Below are positions 13,342 to 21,777 of a DNA stretch of 26,405 nt, one piece after another. Positions within the stretch are counted from its first letter, which is position 1, and the number at the start of each line of letters is the position of its first letter. A program made the translations under genes and the position numbers. The notes beneath the pieces are model-generated. The model ran no database searches and was not told the DNA's origin. It was given only the letters and a program-made list of their open reading frames with translations. Location of the stretch: positions 1-26,405 of the forward strand of contig DASVGV010000045.1 of the NCBI GenBank assembly GCA_036379355.1, in the 5' to 3' direction. This DNA comes from CAJCIY01 sp036379355. Lineage in GTDB: Bacteria > Actinomycetota > Actinomycetes > Mycobacteriales > CAJCIY01.

Positions 13342-16229
13342 CGTGAGATCCCGGTCCGGCGGTCGGGCGGTTCGGCGAGGGGGCGCAGCAGCTGGTCGTC
13401 GGGGGGTAGTTGCCGGCTGGCGAGGGTGTGGGTCGGCCCGTGGCTGAGCCGGTCGGCGAGGGCGTCGAGGACGCGGGCGGGGTCGGGGCCGGTGAGCAGC
13501 TGGAAGCCGGGCCGGTCGGTGCCGCGGTCGGCGTCCAGGCCGATGACGGTGGTGGCGTACAGGTGGTTGGCCTCGCGGCCTCGGGACAGGGCGACGTAGC
13601 CCGCTTGCTGGCACAGCGCGCTGGTCCCGTAGATCAGGCACTGCTCGGTGGTCAGCCCCTGGGCCTTGTGGACGGTCATCGCGTACGCGTGGGTGAGCCG
13701 TCTGTTGGCCCAGCCGGTCGGCACGGTCAGGTCGCGTCCGTCCTCGGTCCGCAGCCCGAGGTGCTGGCGGGCGACGCGGGTGAGGTGGCCGCGGGTGCCG
13801 TTGAGCAGCCCGGTGCGGGGATCGTTGCGGGTGACCATGACCAGGTCGCCGGCCGCCAGGGGCATCGGCCGCCGGTCGGCGTCTTGGACGGTGACGGTGT
13901 CGGGGCCGAGGGTGCCATCGGCGTGCAGCCGGCTGCGGATCGCCGCGTTCAAGCGGTGGACGTCGGCGCGGCGGGAGGCGAGCGCGACCACCCCGTAGGG
14001 CCCGTGTGCAGCTTGGCTGGTCTGGTAGTCGGCGGCGATCTGGTCGGCCAGCCGGGACGGGGTGCGGTGTAGGTGGATGCGGTCGTGGGCGAGGTAGTGC
14101 TCGATCGCCTCGTCGACCGCGCCGGCTCGGAGCGCGAGCAGGGCGCCGCGTTCCCAGTCATGGCGCTGGCGGGTGTTGCCGGCCAGGACCCGGGTGGCGG
14201 CGGTGTGTTGGGCGAGGGCGGTGAACAGGCCGCCGGCTTCGACCTCGGGCAGCTGGGCCGGGTCGCCGACGAGCACGCTCTGCCCGCCGGCGGCCTGCAC
14301 GTGGTCCAGCAGTCGGGCGAGCTGGCGGGTGCCGACCATGCTGGCCTCGTCGATCACCACCACAACGCCGGTCGGGAGCCCGCGTGGCTGGCCGGTGGTC
14401 GGGTCGGGCCGGTCCGCGGCGGCGAGCAGCCGGGCCAGCGACTGCGAGGTGATGCCGGTGGCCGTCTGTAGTCGTTCGGCGGTGGTCGCGGCGAGCGCCG
14501 CACCGAGCACCGGCCGGCGGTCGGCGCTCCAGCAGGCTGAGGCGGTCGCGAGGACGGTGGTCTTGCCGGACCCGGCCGGTCCGACCAGCACCTGCACGGC
14601 CGCGGGGGAGATCGCCAGGTTGACCGCCGCGACCCGCTGCTCGCGCGTCAGGTGCGCGCCGGAGACGACGTCGGCGATGCGGTGCGCGTCGATCGGCCGC
14701 CGGGACAGTTGCCGGGTCGCGTGCGTGAGGGCGGCGCGCTCGGTGGCGAGGAGGTCGGCGGTGGTCCACTGCCGTTCCCCGTTCGAAGCGGGCAGCTCGA
14801 GCGGCACCACGCCCGGATGGGTCAGCAGCTGGTCGGTCAGGGCCTCCAACGAGTCGGTGTCGATCGGCGTGCCGGCCGGCAGCGCGTCCGCCAGGGCGCG
14901 GGTCACATCACGGCGGAGGAACGCCGTGGTGTGCGCGGTCAGGCCGTCGGGTCCGAGCAGCCGCGCCGCGAGCCGGTCGATGTCGGGGGGCGGCGGGGGG
15001 ACCCCCTGCCCGATCGCGCCGTCGATCATGCGGGCTGGGTCGTGGCCCAGGTCGCGGACCCGCGCCTCCCACCCCGGCCGCAGCTGGTCCGGGCTGCGGT
15101 GGGACTTGCCGGGGCGGGTGCGGTAGGCGGCGCGTTGCCGCGCCGCCCGCGACTCCGACCCGCTGCGGGCGCATTCGTCCTCGATCCGCACGTGTTGGGT
15201 GGAGAACTCCCGGCACACCTCGTCGGGGATGCCGTCGATCTCCGCGACGCTCTTGTGCACCGGCCCCCAGGCGACGCCGAGCCGGCAGGTCAGCTGCCCC
15301 CGCAAGGTGGCCTGGTAGACGGCCCCGGCGGTGCGGGCCTGGCGGAACACAGCCTGCGAGTCGACCGCCGACCAGCGGCCGTCCGTCCCGCGGAGCATGT
15401 TCGCGATGACCACATGCGTGTGCAGCTGCGGGTCGTCCGCGCGGGAGGTGCGGTGGGTGAACGCGGCCGCCACGAACCCCTCGGTCCCGATCCGCTCAGC
15501 CCGCTGGCCGTCCCCCTGATGCCCGCGCATCCCGTGCGCCGCGTGCTTGTCGAGGTAGGCGAGGGCTTCGCGGACGGCCGCGTCGTGCGCGGAGCCGACC
15601 TCCCGCCGCACGTCCTCGCCGCCGAGCGCGTGCAACACCGAGACGCTCTTCGGCGGTGACACGACCACGTCGATGCCCGCGCGGCGGCGGTCGACCTTCC
15701 CCCCGGCATGCGCCAGCGCGGCGCCGAACCGGTCCGCTCCATCGTCGCCGCGGAAGACCTCGACCGGGTCCAGCCCCGCCGCCCGCGCCACGACGGCCGC
15801 CTCGGACGCGTCGACCGTCACGGCCGTACGACGGGCCGACGCGTCCACCGCGACGGCGAGCCCGGCGAACCGATCCGCCGACGCCGAACCGTCGAACACG
15901 GCGCCAAGCCCGAGGTCATGCGCGGCCGCCTGGGCGCGGACCGCGTCCACCAGCGGCCGGACCGGAAGCAGGCCCCGCCCATCCGGGCGCAGCACCGGCC
16001 GGCCCACCTGGGCGCCATCCGGCGACCGGCCCGCCAGCAGCTGCCCGAAGACCTGCCGCCCAGCGCCGGTCACCTCCCCCGTGAGCCCGGCCGCGGCCGC
16101 GCCCGATCCGCACCAGACGCCGGCCGGCTCCCGCTCCCCGGTGTAGTACCGGGCCGTGCAGTCCGCCGCCCGATCCAAGTAGTAGCTGCCGGCGGCCGCG
16201 CCACCCGACAGCATCGCGACCGAGATCAT
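13338..16229 (-). CDS. MobF-family relaxase with SF1 helicase domain (TrwC/TraI type)
   Basis: A 963-residue conjugative relaxase-helicase that would nick oriT, stay covalently bound to the 5' end and unwind the strand for transfer. The TrwC relaxase domain (about 1-340) has two Tyr pairs, Tyr16-Tyr17 and Tyr28-Tyr29, near the start and the metal-binding DPQLHTHVV motif (His270, His272). The helicase part has Walker A GPAGSGKTTVL (from about 550), VVVIDEASMVG, and a TraI/RecD-like C-terminus (TVHKAQGLT..., GYVALSRGREANHLY). The ATG at 16229 gives the family N-terminus MISVAMLSGG; the frame stays open to 16400 only because it crosses 12-bp repeats. It overlaps the excisionase gene. No coupling protein is present. 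Confidence 0.93.
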   Translation of the reverse strand: MISVAMLSGGAAAGSYYLDRAADCTARYYTGEREPAGVWCGSGAAAAGLTGEVTGAGRQVFGQLLAGRSPDGAQVGRPVLRPDGRGLLPVRPLVDAVRAQAAAHDLGLGAVFDGSASADRFAGLAVAVDASARRTAVTVDASEAAVVARAAGLDPVEVFRGDDGADRFGAALAHAGGKVDRRRAGIDVVVSPPKSVSVLHALGGEDVRREVGSAHDAAVREALAYLDKHAAHGMRGHQGDGQRAERIGTEGFVAAAFTHRTSRADDPQLHTHVVIANMLRGTDGRWSAVDSQAVFRQARTAGAVYQATLRGQLTCRLGVAWGPVHKSVAEIDGIPDEVCREFSTQHVRIEDECARSGSESRAARQRAAYRTRPGKSHRSPDQLRPGWEARVRDLGHDPARMIDGAIGQGVPPPPPDIDRLAARLLGPDGLTAHTTAFLRRDVTRALADALPAGTPIDTDSLEALTDQLLTHPGVVPLELPASNGERQWTTADLLATERAALTHATRQLSRRPIDAHRIADVVSGAHLTREQRVAAVNLAISPAAVQVLVGPAGSGKTTVLATASACWSADRRPVLGAALAATTAERLQTATGITSQSLARLLAAADRPDPTTGQPRGLPTGVVVVIDEASMVGTRQLARLLDHVQAAGGQSVLVGDPAQLPEVEAGGLFTALAQHTAATRVLAGNTRQRHDWERGALLALRAGAVDEAIEHYLAHDRIHLHRTPSRLADQIAADYQTSQAAHGPYGVVALASRRADVHRLNAAIRSRLHADGTLGPDTVTVQDADRRPMPLAAGDLVMVTRNDPRTGLLNGTRGHLTRVARQHLGLRTEDGRDLTVPTGWANRRLTHAYAMTVHKAQGLTTEQCLIYGTSALCQQAGYVALSRGREANHLYATTVIGLDADRGTDRPGFQLLTGPDPARVLDALADRLSHGPTHTLASRQLPPDDQLLRPLAEPPDRRTGISR

Positions 16230-16356
16230 CTCGCCGCTCCCGCCCGGCGGGCGGGCAAGAACGCCGCCCGACCGGCCGAACGCCACCGGGCGTACCGGGA
16301 CGAGCCGGTCCGTCTGCCTTGTTTCGCTTCCACACCGGAAAGTGCACGGCGGGGGC

Positions 16357-16410
16357 GTCCCCACGAACGTCCCCACGAACGTCCCCACGAACGTTCCCAC
16401 GAACGTCCCC
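16357..16410 (+). repeat. 12-bp direct repeat array A (GTCCCCACGAAC, 4.5 copies)
   Basis: Units start at 16357, 16369, 16381 and 16393 (the last with T for C at position 3) plus half a unit at 16405. Spacing is exactly 12 bases. It would read as repeated Gly-Thr-Phe-Val on the minus strand but lies outside the likely relaxase frame. Confidence 0.9.
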
Positions 16411-16468
16411 GCGGCGAGACGGTCGCTGGACGGCTCACTGCTGGGGGGTCGGCTGCCACGTTAGGTAC

Positions 16469-16513
16469 CGCCCCACGAAGGTCCCCACGAAGGTCCCCAC
16501 GAACGTCCCCACC
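16469..16513 (+). repeat. 12-bp direct repeat array B (GTCCCCACGAAG/C, about 3.7 copies)
   Basis: Units start at 16469 (first two bases differ), 16481, 16493 and a partial at 16505. They have the same orientation and sequence as array A, but the offset from array A is not a multiple of 12. Confidence 0.9.
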
Positions 16514-16787
16514 GCAGGTCGGATGGCAGATTCGGTGACCCGTGGCCGCCCGCGCGCCCTCGCTGGTCTCTCGGCCGGCTCGCCTGTCGTGGGCGCTCCG
16601 CCGTGCCCCGCGGCTGGGTCGCCGGCGTCACGGCTATCGGCCAACGGGCAAACTCAGCTTCTCGGGCGCCGCGCATCGGGGAGCGCGTAGCCCGGGATCG
16701 GCCGCTGCATCCACAACCGACGTGGCCGGGTCGCCGGGCCGCGGCGCGCGGGCGACCCTGGGGTCAGCGCACCGTCAGGAGGACGGC

Positions 16788-16991
16788 ATGATCGACGAAC
16801 CCGCGGACGCTTACCCGTGGCTTGCCCAGCGCGACGAGAGGTTCACCCTGGCGCTCGCGCTCGACGTCGGCGAAGTCCTGGTCCGCCACGGGTATCCCGC
16901 TCCCGCTGGGGCGGTCCTGGTCAGCCTCACCACCGGGCTGTACGCCGCACTCCACGACCCGCCCCCGAGCTACCCGCTGACCGCATTCTGA
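16788..16991 (+). CDS. Small hypothetical protein of the element
   Basis: A 67-residue protein beginning MIDEPADAYPWLAQRDERF with LALALDVGEVLVRHGYPAP in the middle. The pattern looks like a helical, soluble, acidic protein. A very good ribosome site (AGGAGG, six bases before the ATG) supports translation. It is divergent from the relaxase across the repeat arrays, so it could be part of the same control region. I recall similar small proteins near relaxase or replication genes of actinobacterial elements but cannot name a family. No function is proposed. Confidence 0.65.
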   Translation: MIDEPADAYPWLAQRDERFTLALALDVGEVLVRHGYPAPAGAVLVSLTTGLYAALHDPPPSYPLTAF

Positions 16992-17141
16992 CCGACCACC
17001 CGTCGCGGCCACAGAGCGCACGTGACAGGCTCGCACCTCAAGATCAAGAGCCATCGACCGGACACAGTGGTATCGGCATACGTCAATCGACTGCGCCCAC
17101 GCCGTCGAGTTCAGCCATCTCCGGCGCGGTCGCCGCGGCGG

Positions 17142-17753
17142 TTACCGCTGTCGCATGAAGATGGTGCGAGCTTCTTTGGCGCCGTAGCAGACCAGGACAT
17201 AGCCGGCGGCGGGGTCGGCCCACCACCAGCCGATGGCCGCGTTGAGGACCAGTCCGGCGAGGACGGCGACCGCGAGTAGCCCGTCAATGGCGGTGACCCG
17301 TGCTTCGGTGCGCAGCACGGGGTTGTTGAGTGCCCGGCCGGTGCGGGCCTTGCCGGCGGCAAGGGCGAACATGACGGCGGCGGTGACTGCGGTCCAGGCG
17401 ATGCCGAGCCAGCTACGGCCTGGGTGGTAACTGGTGGCGAGGATCACGGCGGACTGCACGGCCAAGTAGACAGCGAGTGCGGTAAACGCGACTCCGATCG
17501 CCCGCAGGGCGCGGCGCTGCCGGTTGGGGCCGGTGCCGGCCAACTCCCACAGGACCACGGTGCTGGCGCCGATCTCGATCAGCGAGTCAAGGCCGAACCC
17601 GGCCAGCGCGATCGATCCGGCGCTCACCGCCGCGAACGCGAGTACGACGATCCCAACCAAGTTCCAAGCGAGCGTGACACTCTCCAGTAACCGGCCGCGA
17701 TGTAGCAGCTTTAGGGATCGGCGGCCGGATGCCGCGGTGGCGAAACCCGTCAT
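17142..17753 (-). CDS. CDF-like cation transporter lacking the cytoplasmic C-terminal domain
   Basis: A 203-residue membrane protein with about six TM helices and no cytoplasmic domain, shorter than usual for cation diffusion facilitators (about 300). TM2 carries GFGLDSLIEIGAS (Asp56, Glu60) and TM5 carries TEARVTAIDGLLA (Glu150, Asp157), positions that form the metal site in the family although the usual His residues are missing. It probably exports a divalent metal (Co, Ni, Zn or Cd) against protons. Its ATG overlaps the stop of the DUF1232 gene, and both follow nmtR on the same strand, so an NmtR-controlled transcript is likely. The metal is inferred from neighbours only. Confidence 0.78.
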   Translation of the reverse strand: MTGFATAASGRRSLKLLHRGRLLESVTLAWNLVGIVVLAFAAVSAGSIALAGFGLDSLIEIGASTVVLWELAGTGPNRQRRALRAIGVAFTALAVYLAVQSAVILATSYHPGRSWLGIAWTAVTAAVMFALAAGKARTGRALNNPVLRTEARVTAIDGLLAVAVLAGLVLNAAIGWWWADPAAGYVLVCYGAKEARTIFMRQR

Positions 17754-18181
17754 GACGAGCCTCCCTTAGTAGACCGCTCACTGAGTCCGGCGAGCCGTTC
17801 CACGACGGCGAGTCCATCTGTGGTGCCCGGCCAGTGCCGGCGCAGCGGCTCCCGGCCGGCAGAGCGAGCCACCGAGCGCAGCACAGCTACGACGACGATC
17901 GCGTCGTCGGCGAAGCCCAGCACCGGGATGAAGTCGGGGACGACGTCGATGGGCGATGCGAGGTAGCCGAGCAGCAGCCACAGCCGGATCCGGACCCCGC
18001 GGGAAATTTGCGGGTCGCGAGCCAGCCGAGTCAGCAACCGCACCAGGTCAGGCAGCAGTCGCGCGGCCTGACCGATCACCGCCCGGCTCGGTCGGACCGC
18101 CAGCAGCACCGCGACCAGGCCAAGCCACGTGACCACCAGTCCGGCGGCCAGGGCCACGAGCAGGTCCGCCCACCAGGTCAC
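17750..18181 (-). CDS. YkvA-like DUF1232 protein
   Basis: A 143-residue protein. A hydrophobic N-terminus (about 5-28) is followed by the DUF1232 core YLASPIDVVPDFIPVLGFADDAIVV. The family is widespread and uncharacterised. GTG 18181 is the start because upstream codons add nothing family-like. It lies 46 bases after nmtR and overlaps the next transporter gene by four bases (ATGA), so it is embedded in the metal operon and may assist it, but nothing in the sequence shows metal binding. Confidence 0.85.
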   Translation of the reverse strand: MTWWADLLVALAAGLVVTWLGLVAVLLAVRPSRAVIGQAARLLPDLVRLLTRLARDPQISRGVRIRLWLLLGYLASPIDVVPDFIPVLGFADDAIVVVAVLRSVARSAGREPLRRHWPGTTDGLAVVERLAGLSERSTKGGSS

Positions 18182-18227
18182 GAGCTAACCGTCGCGACGA
18201 GCGTGTCAGCGGCCCGGGCGAGGGAAC

Positions 18228-18590
18228 TCAGCCGGCGTCCACGCGGTGGTCTGGCGCGCCGAGACGGACGTGTTCGGCGTGGTAGACGGCCTCGTCGAGG
18301 AGGCTCGCGACGTGGCTGTCGTACAGCGAGTAGGTGACGTTCCGTCCGCTGCGGGCCTTCACGACCAAGCCCATGGCCCTCAGCAGGCGGAGCTGGTGCG
18401 AGATCGCGGACTGCTCCATGCCGACCGCTTCGGTCAGCTCGGTCACGGTCGAGGGTGCTTCGCGGAGCCGGGAGAGGATCAGCAGCCGGCTGGGCGCGGT
18501 CAGCGCCTGCAAGGTGTCGGCGACTGCCGCGGCGCTGGTGGCGTCGAGCCGCGCCGGTGGCGTGACGCGACCCCGTACACCATGACCCAT
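18228..18590 (-). CDS. nmtR: NmtR-type ArsR/SmtB repressor, Ni(II)/Co(II) sensor
   Basis: A 120-residue dimeric winged-helix repressor that leaves DNA when it binds metal. It is the same length as M. tuberculosis NmtR and starts with the same MGHGV, whose Gly2-His3 end takes part in nickel binding. Asp91, His93 (YDSHV), His104 and His107 (YHAEH), the NmtR alpha-5 site, are all conserved; position 109 is Arg instead of His, and the tail has His115 rather than His116. The recognition helix is MEQSAISHQLRLLR. The ATG at 18590 is chosen for the MGHG start. It is divergent from the P1B-4 ATPase over a 12-2-12 operator and followed by DUF1232 and CDF genes. Confidence 0.92.
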   Translation of the reverse strand: MGHGVRGRVTPPARLDATSAAAVADTLQALTAPSRLLILSRLREAPSTVTELTEAVGMEQSAISHQLRLLRAMGLVVKARSGRNVTYSLYDSHVASLLDEAVYHAEHVRLGAPDHRVDAG

Positions 18591-18619
18591 GCGTCGAGCA
18601 TAGCTACCGTACAACTTGC

Positions 18620-18635
18620 ATGAACAGGTATTCAT
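18620..18635. promoter_or_regulatory. ArsR/SmtB-type operator between nmtR and the ATPase gene
   Basis: ATGAACA-GG-TATTCAT is an imperfect inverted repeat of the 12-2-12 class bound by SmtB/NmtR proteins, lying in the 113-base divergent promoter region. TAATGT (18635-18640) beside it could be the -10 for the ATPase gene. Repression of both directions is inferred. Confidence 0.75.
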
Positions 18636-18703
18636 AATGTCCTGTAGCGTGGCGTGGTCGGACCGTTCGGCGCCGATCGCACCGGGAGAAGGGAGCATCG
18701 CGG

Positions 18704-20710
18704 ATGCCGTCGACCCTGGCCGGTCCGGTGCGTGCCGTTGCCGCGCCGCCGCCGGTCGGCCGGTCCCGGGCGGCGATGGTCGGCGGTGTCTTCTCGTTGC
18801 CGGAGATGCGCTGGGCCGGGCTCGCGTTGGCGTTGTTCGTCGTCGGTGGCGTCCTGCAACTGGTGGGCGCGCCGACCTGGACGTGGTGGACCCTCTACCT
18901 GGCCTGCTATGCCAGCGGCGGGTGGGAGCCCGCGCTGGCCGGCGTGCGGTCGGCCCGGGCCAGGACCCTCGACGTGGACCTCCTGATGATCGTCGCGGCC
19001 ATCGTCGCCGCCGCGATCGGACAGGTCTTCGACGGCGCGCTGCTGATCGTGATCTTCGCGACGTCCGGCGCGTTGGAGGCGTTGGCCACCAAGCGCACCG
19101 CGGACTCCGTCCGGGCGCTGCTGGATCTGGCGCCGGAGCGCGCCACCCGTCTCCATGCGGACGGCGGCGAGGAACTGGTCGACACCGCGGATCTGTCCGT
19201 CGACGACATCGTGCTGGTACGGCCCGGCGAGCTGATCGGCGCGGACGGCGAAGTCCTCGACGGGGCGAGCGAGGTCGATCAGGCGTCGATCACCGGCGAG
19301 CCGCTCCCGGTCCTCAAGGAGCCCGGGGACGAGGTGTTCGCCGGCACCCTGAACGGCACGGGGGCCCTGCGCGTGCGGGTGAGCCGGGCCGCCGCGGACT
19401 CCGTCGTCGCCCGGATCGTGGCTCTGGTCGCCGAAGCGTCGGCCACCAAGGCGAAGACGCAGCTGTTCATCGAGAAGGTCGAGCAGCGCTACTCCGCGGG
19501 CATGGTGCTCGCCACCCTGGCGCTGTTCTTCGTCCCGCTCGCGCTGGGCGCGGCACTCCAGACGGCGCTGCTGCGGGCGATCACGTTCATGATCGTCGCC
19601 TCGCCGTGTGCCGTGGTGCTCGCCACCATGCCGCCGTTGCTGTCCGCGATCGCCAACGCCGGCCGGCATGGCGTTCTCGTGAAGTCCGCGGTCGTGATGG
19701 AACAGCTCGGCCGCAGCGACACCGTCGCGTTCGACAAGACCGGCACCCTCACCGAGGGCACCCCCCGGGTCGCCGAGGTCGTGCCCCTGCCCGCCGGCCC
19801 GCTGGACGCCGACCACCTGCTGGCGCTCGCCGCGGCCGCGGAGCGGCCCAGCGAACACCCGTTGGCCGCCGCCATCGTCCGGGCCGCCCGCGACCGCGGT
19901 CTGCATCTCCTGCCGGCCTCCGAGTTCGACTCCGCGCCTGGGCGAGGGATCACCGCGCGTGTGGGTACGCACGTCGTCCGGGTCGGATCCCCCGGGCTCC
20001 TCGACGAGATGTCCGCCGCCGCCGTCGACTCGGCAGCCGGCTGGCAGATCCGCGCGTCCGTCGCTGCGATCGAAGCCACCGGCGGCACCGCAGCCGTGGT
20101 CCTGATCGACGGCGCTCCCGCCGGAGTGCTCGCGTTGGTCGACCAGGTCCGCCCCGACGCGCGCGATGCCACCGCCGCGCTGACCCGGCTGACCGGACGT
20201 ACCCCGGTGCTGCTCACCGGCGACAACGCGGGCGCCGCAGCCCGGCTCGCCGACGAGGTCGGCATCACCGACGTCTACGCCGGACTGCTGCCCGCCGACA
20301 AGGTGGCCGAGGTCCACGCGCTGCAACGCGCCGGCCGTACCGTGTTGCTCGTAGGCGACGGAGTGAACGACGCACCCGCCCTGGCCGCCGCCGATCTCGG
20401 CCTCGCGATGGGGCGGCACGGCTCGGACCTTGCCCTGGAGACCTCCGACGCTGTCATTGTTCGCGACGAGCTTTCGACCGTGCCGAAGGTCATCGACCTG
20501 TCCCGCCGAGCCCGCCGGGTGGTCACCGCCAACCTCGTCATCGCTGCCCTCGTCATCACCGCACTGGTGACGTGGGATCTGGCCGGATATCTGCCGTTGC
20601 CGCTGGGGGTGGCCGGTCACGAAGGGTCCACCGTCATCGTCGGCCTCAACGGCCTGCGGCTGCTCCGGCGGTCCGCCTGGCATCGCACCGGCCGGATCCC
20701 GCAGTCATGA
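18704..20710 (+). CDS. ctpJ: P1B-4-type metal-exporting ATPase (Co/Ni, CtpJ/NmtA-like)
   Basis: A 668-residue heavy-metal P-type ATPase. There is no N-terminal metal-binding domain, as is usual for class P1B-4. The actuator has SITGEP. The metal path has SPC (300-302), the class signature, and HEGST (639-643) in the last TM. The phosphorylation site is DKTGTLT (Asp344), the nucleotide site has SEHP, and the hinge is GDGVNDAPAL (from about 551). SPC plus HEG predicts Co2+/Ni2+ (sometimes Zn2+ or Fe2+) export. Divergence from nmtR matches M. tuberculosis nmtR-nmtA (ctpJ). GAAGGGAG lies eight bases before the ATG. Its TGA overlaps the ATG of the His-rich CDF gene. Confidence 0.93.
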   Translation: MPSTLAGPVRAVAAPPPVGRSRAAMVGGVFSLPEMRWAGLALALFVVGGVLQLVGAPTWTWWTLYLACYASGGWEPALAGVRSARARTLDVDLLMIVAAIVAAAIGQVFDGALLIVIFATSGALEALATKRTADSVRALLDLAPERATRLHADGGEELVDTADLSVDDIVLVRPGELIGADGEVLDGASEVDQASITGEPLPVLKEPGDEVFAGTLNGTGALRVRVSRAAADSVVARIVALVAEASATKAKTQLFIEKVEQRYSAGMVLATLALFFVPLALGAALQTALLRAITFMIVASPCAVVLATMPPLLSAIANAGRHGVLVKSAVVMEQLGRSDTVAFDKTGTLTEGTPRVAEVVPLPAGPLDADHLLALAAAAERPSEHPLAAAIVRAARDRGLHLLPASEFDSAPGRGITARVGTHVVRVGSPGLLDEMSAAAVDSAAGWQIRASVAAIEATGGTAAVVLIDGAPAGVLALVDQVRPDARDATAALTRLTGRTPVLLTGDNAGAAARLADEVGITDVYAGLLPADKVAEVHALQRAGRTVLLVGDGVNDAPALAAADLGLAMGRHGSDLALETSDAVIVRDELSTVPKVIDLSRRARRVVTANLVIAALVITALVTWDLAGYLPLPLGVAGHEGSTVIVGLNGLRLLRRSAWHRTGRIPQS

Positions 20711-21747
20711 GCACTCCGCCGCACCACGACCACCACGACCACCACGACCACCACGACCACCACGAGCACGGTGGGTCGGTGTGGGCGCGGCTCCGGCACG
20801 GCGTGTCCGAGGCCGTCGGTGGCCACTCCCACGATGCCGCCGACCAGGTCGACGAGTCGTTGGAAGCCAACGCCGAGGGCCGTCGAGCGCTGCTGATCAG
20901 CTTGGCCATCCTGGCCGCCACGGCGGCCGTCCAGGCGGCCGTCGTCGTGCTGTCCGGGTCGGTCGCGCTGCTGGGCGACACCCTGCACAACCTGGCCGAC
21001 GCGCTCACCGCCGTACCGCTGCTGATCGCGTTCCGGCTCGCGAACCGGCCGCCGACCAAGCGCCACACCTACGGCTACGGTCGCGCCGAAGACCTCGGCG
21101 GCCTGTTCGTCATCGCAATGATCGCCCTGTCCAGCGTGCTCGCCGGGTACGAAGCCATCGACCGACTCGTGCATCCCCGCGCCGTTTCGCACCTGTGGGC
21201 CGTCGCGGCTGCCGCCGTGGCCGGGTTCGCCGGCAACGAGGTCGTCGCCCGATACCGCGTCCGGGTTGGGCGGCGTATCGGCAGCGCCGCACTGGTCGCG
21301 GACGGCCTGCACGCCCGCACCGACGGGTTTACCAGCCTGGCCGTCCTACTCGGTGCCGCCGGTGTCGCGCTCGGCACGCGTCAAGCAGACCCGATCATCG
21401 GACTGGTCATCACCCTGGCGATCCTCGGGGTCCTGCGTTCGGCCGTCCGCCAGGTCGGCGCGCGGCTCATGGACGCCGTCGACCCTGCCCTGGTCGACCG
21501 GGCCATCGCCGCAGTCACCAGCGTCACCGGCATCGACCACGTCCGCGAACTGCGCATCCGCTGGATCGGGCACACCCTGCGCGCCGAAGTCGACGCGACC
21601 GTCGACGCGCAGCTCACTCTGCTCGCCGCCCACCAGCTCGCCCACCACGCCGAAGCGCATCTCCTCGAGCAGGTCCCTCGACTGACGGCAGCCACCGTGC
21701 ATACCAGCCCAGCCGGCAGCCACGACCCGGCAACCGATACGCAGTGA
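20707..21747 (+). CDS. His-rich CDF metal exporter
   Basis: A 346-residue cation diffusion facilitator exchanging cytoplasmic Zn, Co, Ni or Cd for protons. The N-terminus (residues 6-21) is almost only His and Asp, encoded by a 9-bp repeat, and a further GGHSHD follows near 38. TM2 has HNLAD and TM5 has HARTD, the four-residue tetrahedral metal site. A cytoplasmic domain with a C-terminal His cluster (HQLAHHAEAHLL) completes a full-length CDF. The ATG overlaps the ATPase stop (ATGA), so the two are one operon. Its metal probably matches the ATPase; the His tail suggests a metal-binding or sensing function. Confidence 0.92.
   Translation: MSTPPHHDHHDHHDHHDHHEHGGSVWARLRHGVSEAVGGHSHDAADQVDESLEANAEGRRALLISLAILAATAAVQAAVVVLSGSVALLGDTLHNLADALTAVPLLIAFRLANRPPTKRHTYGYGRAEDLGGLFVIAMIALSSVLAGYEAIDRLVHPRAVSHLWAVAAAAVAGFAGNEVVARYRVRVGRRIGSAALVADGLHARTDGFTSLAVLLGAAGVALGTRQADPIIGLVITLAILGVLRSAVRQVGARLMDAVDPALVDRAIAAVTSVTGIDHVRELRIRWIGHTLRAEVDATVDAQLTLLAAHQLAHHAEAHLLEQVPRLTAATVHTSPAGSHDPATDTQ
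20722..20766 (+). repeat. 9-bp tandem repeat (CACCACGAC, five copies) in the CDF gene
   Basis: Units start at 20722, 20731, 20740, 20749 and 20758 (the last ending in G). Each encodes His-His-Asp or His-His-Glu. Copy number could vary in frame by slippage. Confidence 0.9.
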
Positions 21748-21777
21748 CCAGCGCTCACGACCCGGCCGCGCAGCAGC

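Larger units (their letters stand above)
16230..16787. other. Non-coding region upstream of the relaxase, candidate oriT/control region
   Basis: A 558-base gap between the relaxase start and the plus-strand small gene. It holds two arrays of a 12-bp direct repeat (16357-16410 and 16469-16513) separated by about 58 bases. In 16514-16787 I see no supported gene or other repeat. Relaxase genes often sit beside their oriT, so this is the most likely place for it; the nick site itself was not recognised. Confidence 0.45.

Noticed and set aside
16230..16400. Extension of the relaxase frame with a Gly-Thr-Phe-Val repeat N-terminus
   Set aside because: The frame crosses a 12-bp repeat whose length is a multiple of three, so it stays open in all frames; the family N-terminus starts at 16229.
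16357..16513. CRISPR array
   Set aside because: The repeats are 12 bases and contiguous with no unique spacers, and there are no cas genes.
16435..16644. A 69-codon minus-strand frame through repeat array B
   Set aside because: It is kept open by the same 12-bp repeats, has no clear ribosome site and resembles no protein family.
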